Both the position numbers and the translations under genes were made by a program. Below the pieces are notes generated by a model. It was not told where the DNA came from, ran no database searches, and saw only the letters and a list, made by a program, of their open reading frames with translations. From NCBI GenBank assembly GCA_001780825.1, contig MFIX01000147.1, positions 187-24,059 of the forward strand: DNA of 23,873 bases, in the 5' to 3' direction. Origin of the DNA: Candidatus Glassbacteria bacterium RIFCSPLOWO2_12_FULL_58_11. GTDB lineage: Bacteria; Gemmatimonadota; Glassbacteria; GWA2-58-10. This document shows, piece by piece, positions 22,615 to 23,873 of this stretch; within the stretch, counting starts at the first letter, position 1; each line of letters starts with the position of its first letter.

Positions 22615-23861
22615 GGGCCATTCAATCTCTGGTAGTTGCTGGTCTGCTCGAAGCCCTCGAACTTGAACAACGGGTCACCGCCGGCGATCTCGCGCAGGGT
22701 TTCCACGCCGATCGTGCTGTAGAATACCGGCCGGATCAGCCCGTGGTTGTCCTCGACCGCGCCGAAAAGAAACTTTCTTTCCTCGGGCGGGCAGGCCTCC
22801 AGCGGGACAGCGCCGCGGTAGAGGCGGATGTAGCTGTTCAGGCCGACCGTATCGGGATGGATTTTTTTCAATTCCTCGAGGTCCCGGCGGACCTTTTCCG
22901 GCGTATCCCCGGGAAAACCGCAGAGATAATCGACCGCCAGACGGATCCCGTTTTTTTTCGCCAGACTTTTGATCTGTGCGGCATGCCGCAAGCCGTCCGG
23001 GCCGGTGGGCAGCGAGAGAGTCACCAGGTTGGCGCCGCTGCGGCCCAGCAGACGGAAGAACTCCGGATCATAGGGCGTGCTTTTCAGGTAGAGCGCCCAC
23101 TCGATCTTCAGACCGCTGGCGATCAGGGCCTGAAGGAACTCGCGGCAGAAGGCCAGGTCCTGGTTGAACTCCGAGTCGCAGAGGTGATACTGATACACAC
23201 CCCGGCCGGCCAGGGCTTTCAGCTCCCGGAGGATGCTTTCCGGTTTCCGGAATATTACCCGCCCGGTGCTCTCCATGCAGTAATAGCAGGTCCCATAACA
23301 TCCCTTCTGGGTCTCGAACCCGGCAAGTCCGCCCTGGTCGAGATACGTCCGGTAGTCGAGCTGTTCGCCCCGGGAGGCGAAGGCCAGCTCCGGGTCGGCG
23401 CCCCATTGCCAGCCGTCGAGAATAGTCCCCGCGGCCGGCGGCCCATCCTCCAGGGCATCCAGCAGATGGCCCAGAGCCCTTTCTCCGGGCCCGCTGACCC
23501 CCCAGCGGGCGCCCAGATATTCGAGGACCCCGCGCGGGTTGAAAGAAAACCCCGCGCCTCCGGCCACTACCGGCACCCCGAGCGCTTTGAGCCGTAAAGT
23601 CAGTTCCCGGATCTCATCCAGAAAGAAACGGTTTTCGGTAAACATCCCGTTGTCGATATTGCGCACAGTGATTCCCGCCACCCCGGGCGCGAAATCCTCC
23701 ACGGCCGCTTTCAGGGCCGCAAAGACATCCTCCGCGAAACAGAGGTCCAGGATCCGGCATTCGTGGCCCGTGACCTCCAGCGCGCCCCGCAGATATTCGA
23801 GGGACAGCGGCGGCACGGGAGGGTTATGGTAGCGGTTGGGGTTTATCAGCAGGACTTTCAT
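22605..23861 (-). CDS. B12-binding domain radical SAM protein (class B type)
   Basis: Protein of 418 residues. An N-terminal Rossmann-like cobalamin domain (about 1-140, MKVLLINPNRYHNPPVPPLS, VAGITVRNIDNG, VPVVAGGAGFSFNP) precedes a radical SAM barrel with the CxxxCxxC cluster motif CYGTCYYC at C188, C192 and C195, ligating a [4Fe-4S] cluster that cleaves S-adenosylmethionine. I find no DxHxxG in the cobalamin domain, so a His-off or no-ligand cobalamin mode is likely. An Arg-67 in VRNIDNG lies where the Arg that faces the cobalamin in the tryptophan C2-methyltransferase TsrM is reported (from recall). Later marks are HLCDSEFNQD and DYLCGFPGDTPEKV, usual in this superfamily. The upstream neighbour lies beyond the window, so context is missing. 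Substrate unknown; C- or P-methylation or another radical reaction is possible. Confidence 0.9.
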   Translation of the reverse strand: MKVLLINPNRYHNPPVPPLSLEYLRGALEVTGHECRILDLCFAEDVFAALKAAVEDFAPGVAGITVRNIDNGMFTENRFFLDEIRELTLRLKALGVPVVAGGAGFSFNPRGVLEYLGARWGVSGPGERALGHLLDALEDGPPAAGTILDGWQWGADPELAFASRGEQLDYRTYLDQGGLAGFETQKGCYGTCYYCMESTGRVIFRKPESILRELKALAGRGVYQYHLCDSEFNQDLAFCREFLQALIASGLKIEWALYLKSTPYDPEFFRLLGRSGANLVTLSLPTGPDGLRHAAQIKSLAKKNGIRLAVDYLCGFPGDTPEKVRRDLEELKKIHPDTVGLNSYIRLYRGAVPLEACPPEERKFLFGAVEDNHGLIRPVFYSTIGVETLREIAGGDPLFKFEGFEQTSNYQRLNGPAR

Positions 23862-23873
23862 CTGCAGGTTGCC

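Overview
The window looks like a piece of chromosome from a free-living, Gram-negative-type bacterium of moderately high GC. The evidence is an outer-membrane barrel protein, a twin-arginine-exported glycosidase, a surface-polysaccharide style sugar cluster and dense, mostly intact genes with Shine-Dalgarno sites. I see no rRNA, tRNA, CRISPR array, insertion sequence or phage gene, and I cannot name the phylum from the sequence alone.

Layout. (1) Positions 1-4445, plus strand: a nucleotide-sugar and glycosyl-transfer cluster, with a PLP sugar aminotransferase (cut by the window edge), a left-handed beta-helix N-acetyltransferase of the WbpD/WlbB type, a polyprenyl-phosphate-type family 2 glycosyltransferase, a Gfo/Idh/MocA dehydrogenase and an NAD-dependent SDR epimerase/dehydratase. 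(2) Positions 4451-8229, minus strand, converging on the first block: a second sugar aminotransferase, a small GAF protein related to free-methionine-(R)-sulfoxide reductases, and a large polytopic GT-C-like membrane protein. (3) Positions 8542-11136, plus strand: a Tat-exported GH116/GBA2-like glycoside hydrolase behind a 312-base divergent spacer. (4) Positions 11137-11580: a 444-base non-coding stretch with an unusually ordered set of inverted repeats and a strong terminator-like hairpin. (5) Positions 11581-14255, minus strand: a compact malonate module, madL-madM-malonyl-CoA synthetase, preceded by a DUF2490-like outer-membrane protein. (6) Positions 15309-17273, minus strand: acetyl-CoA synthetase with a recognisable promoter and terminator. 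(7) Positions 17439-18356: a TfoX-N protein and a strikingly AT-rich TPR protein. (8) Positions 18534-19535: a core MetE-type methyltransferase. (9) Positions 19788-22000, plus strand: endonuclease V overlapping an unrecognised protein with two C-terminal membrane segments. (10) Positions 22029-23861, minus strand: a DoxX membrane protein and a B12-binding radical SAM protein.

How the genes work together. Blocks 1 and 2 plausibly make an amino-sugar (a 3-acetamido or 2,3-diacetamido sugar is the simplest reading), attach sugars to a lipid carrier and move them across the inner membrane. Malonate would enter through MadLM and be activated by the synthetase. Acs handles acetate in the same way, so the centre of the window is a small-carboxylate uptake and activation district.

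The observations most worth following are: the endonuclease V/unknown membrane protein junction, where one base (ATCA instead of ATGA) removes both a stop and a start; the structured spacer at 11226-11458; the AT-rich TPR gene; and the radical SAM protein, which lacks the usual cobalamin-ligand motif but has an Arg in a TsrM-like position.
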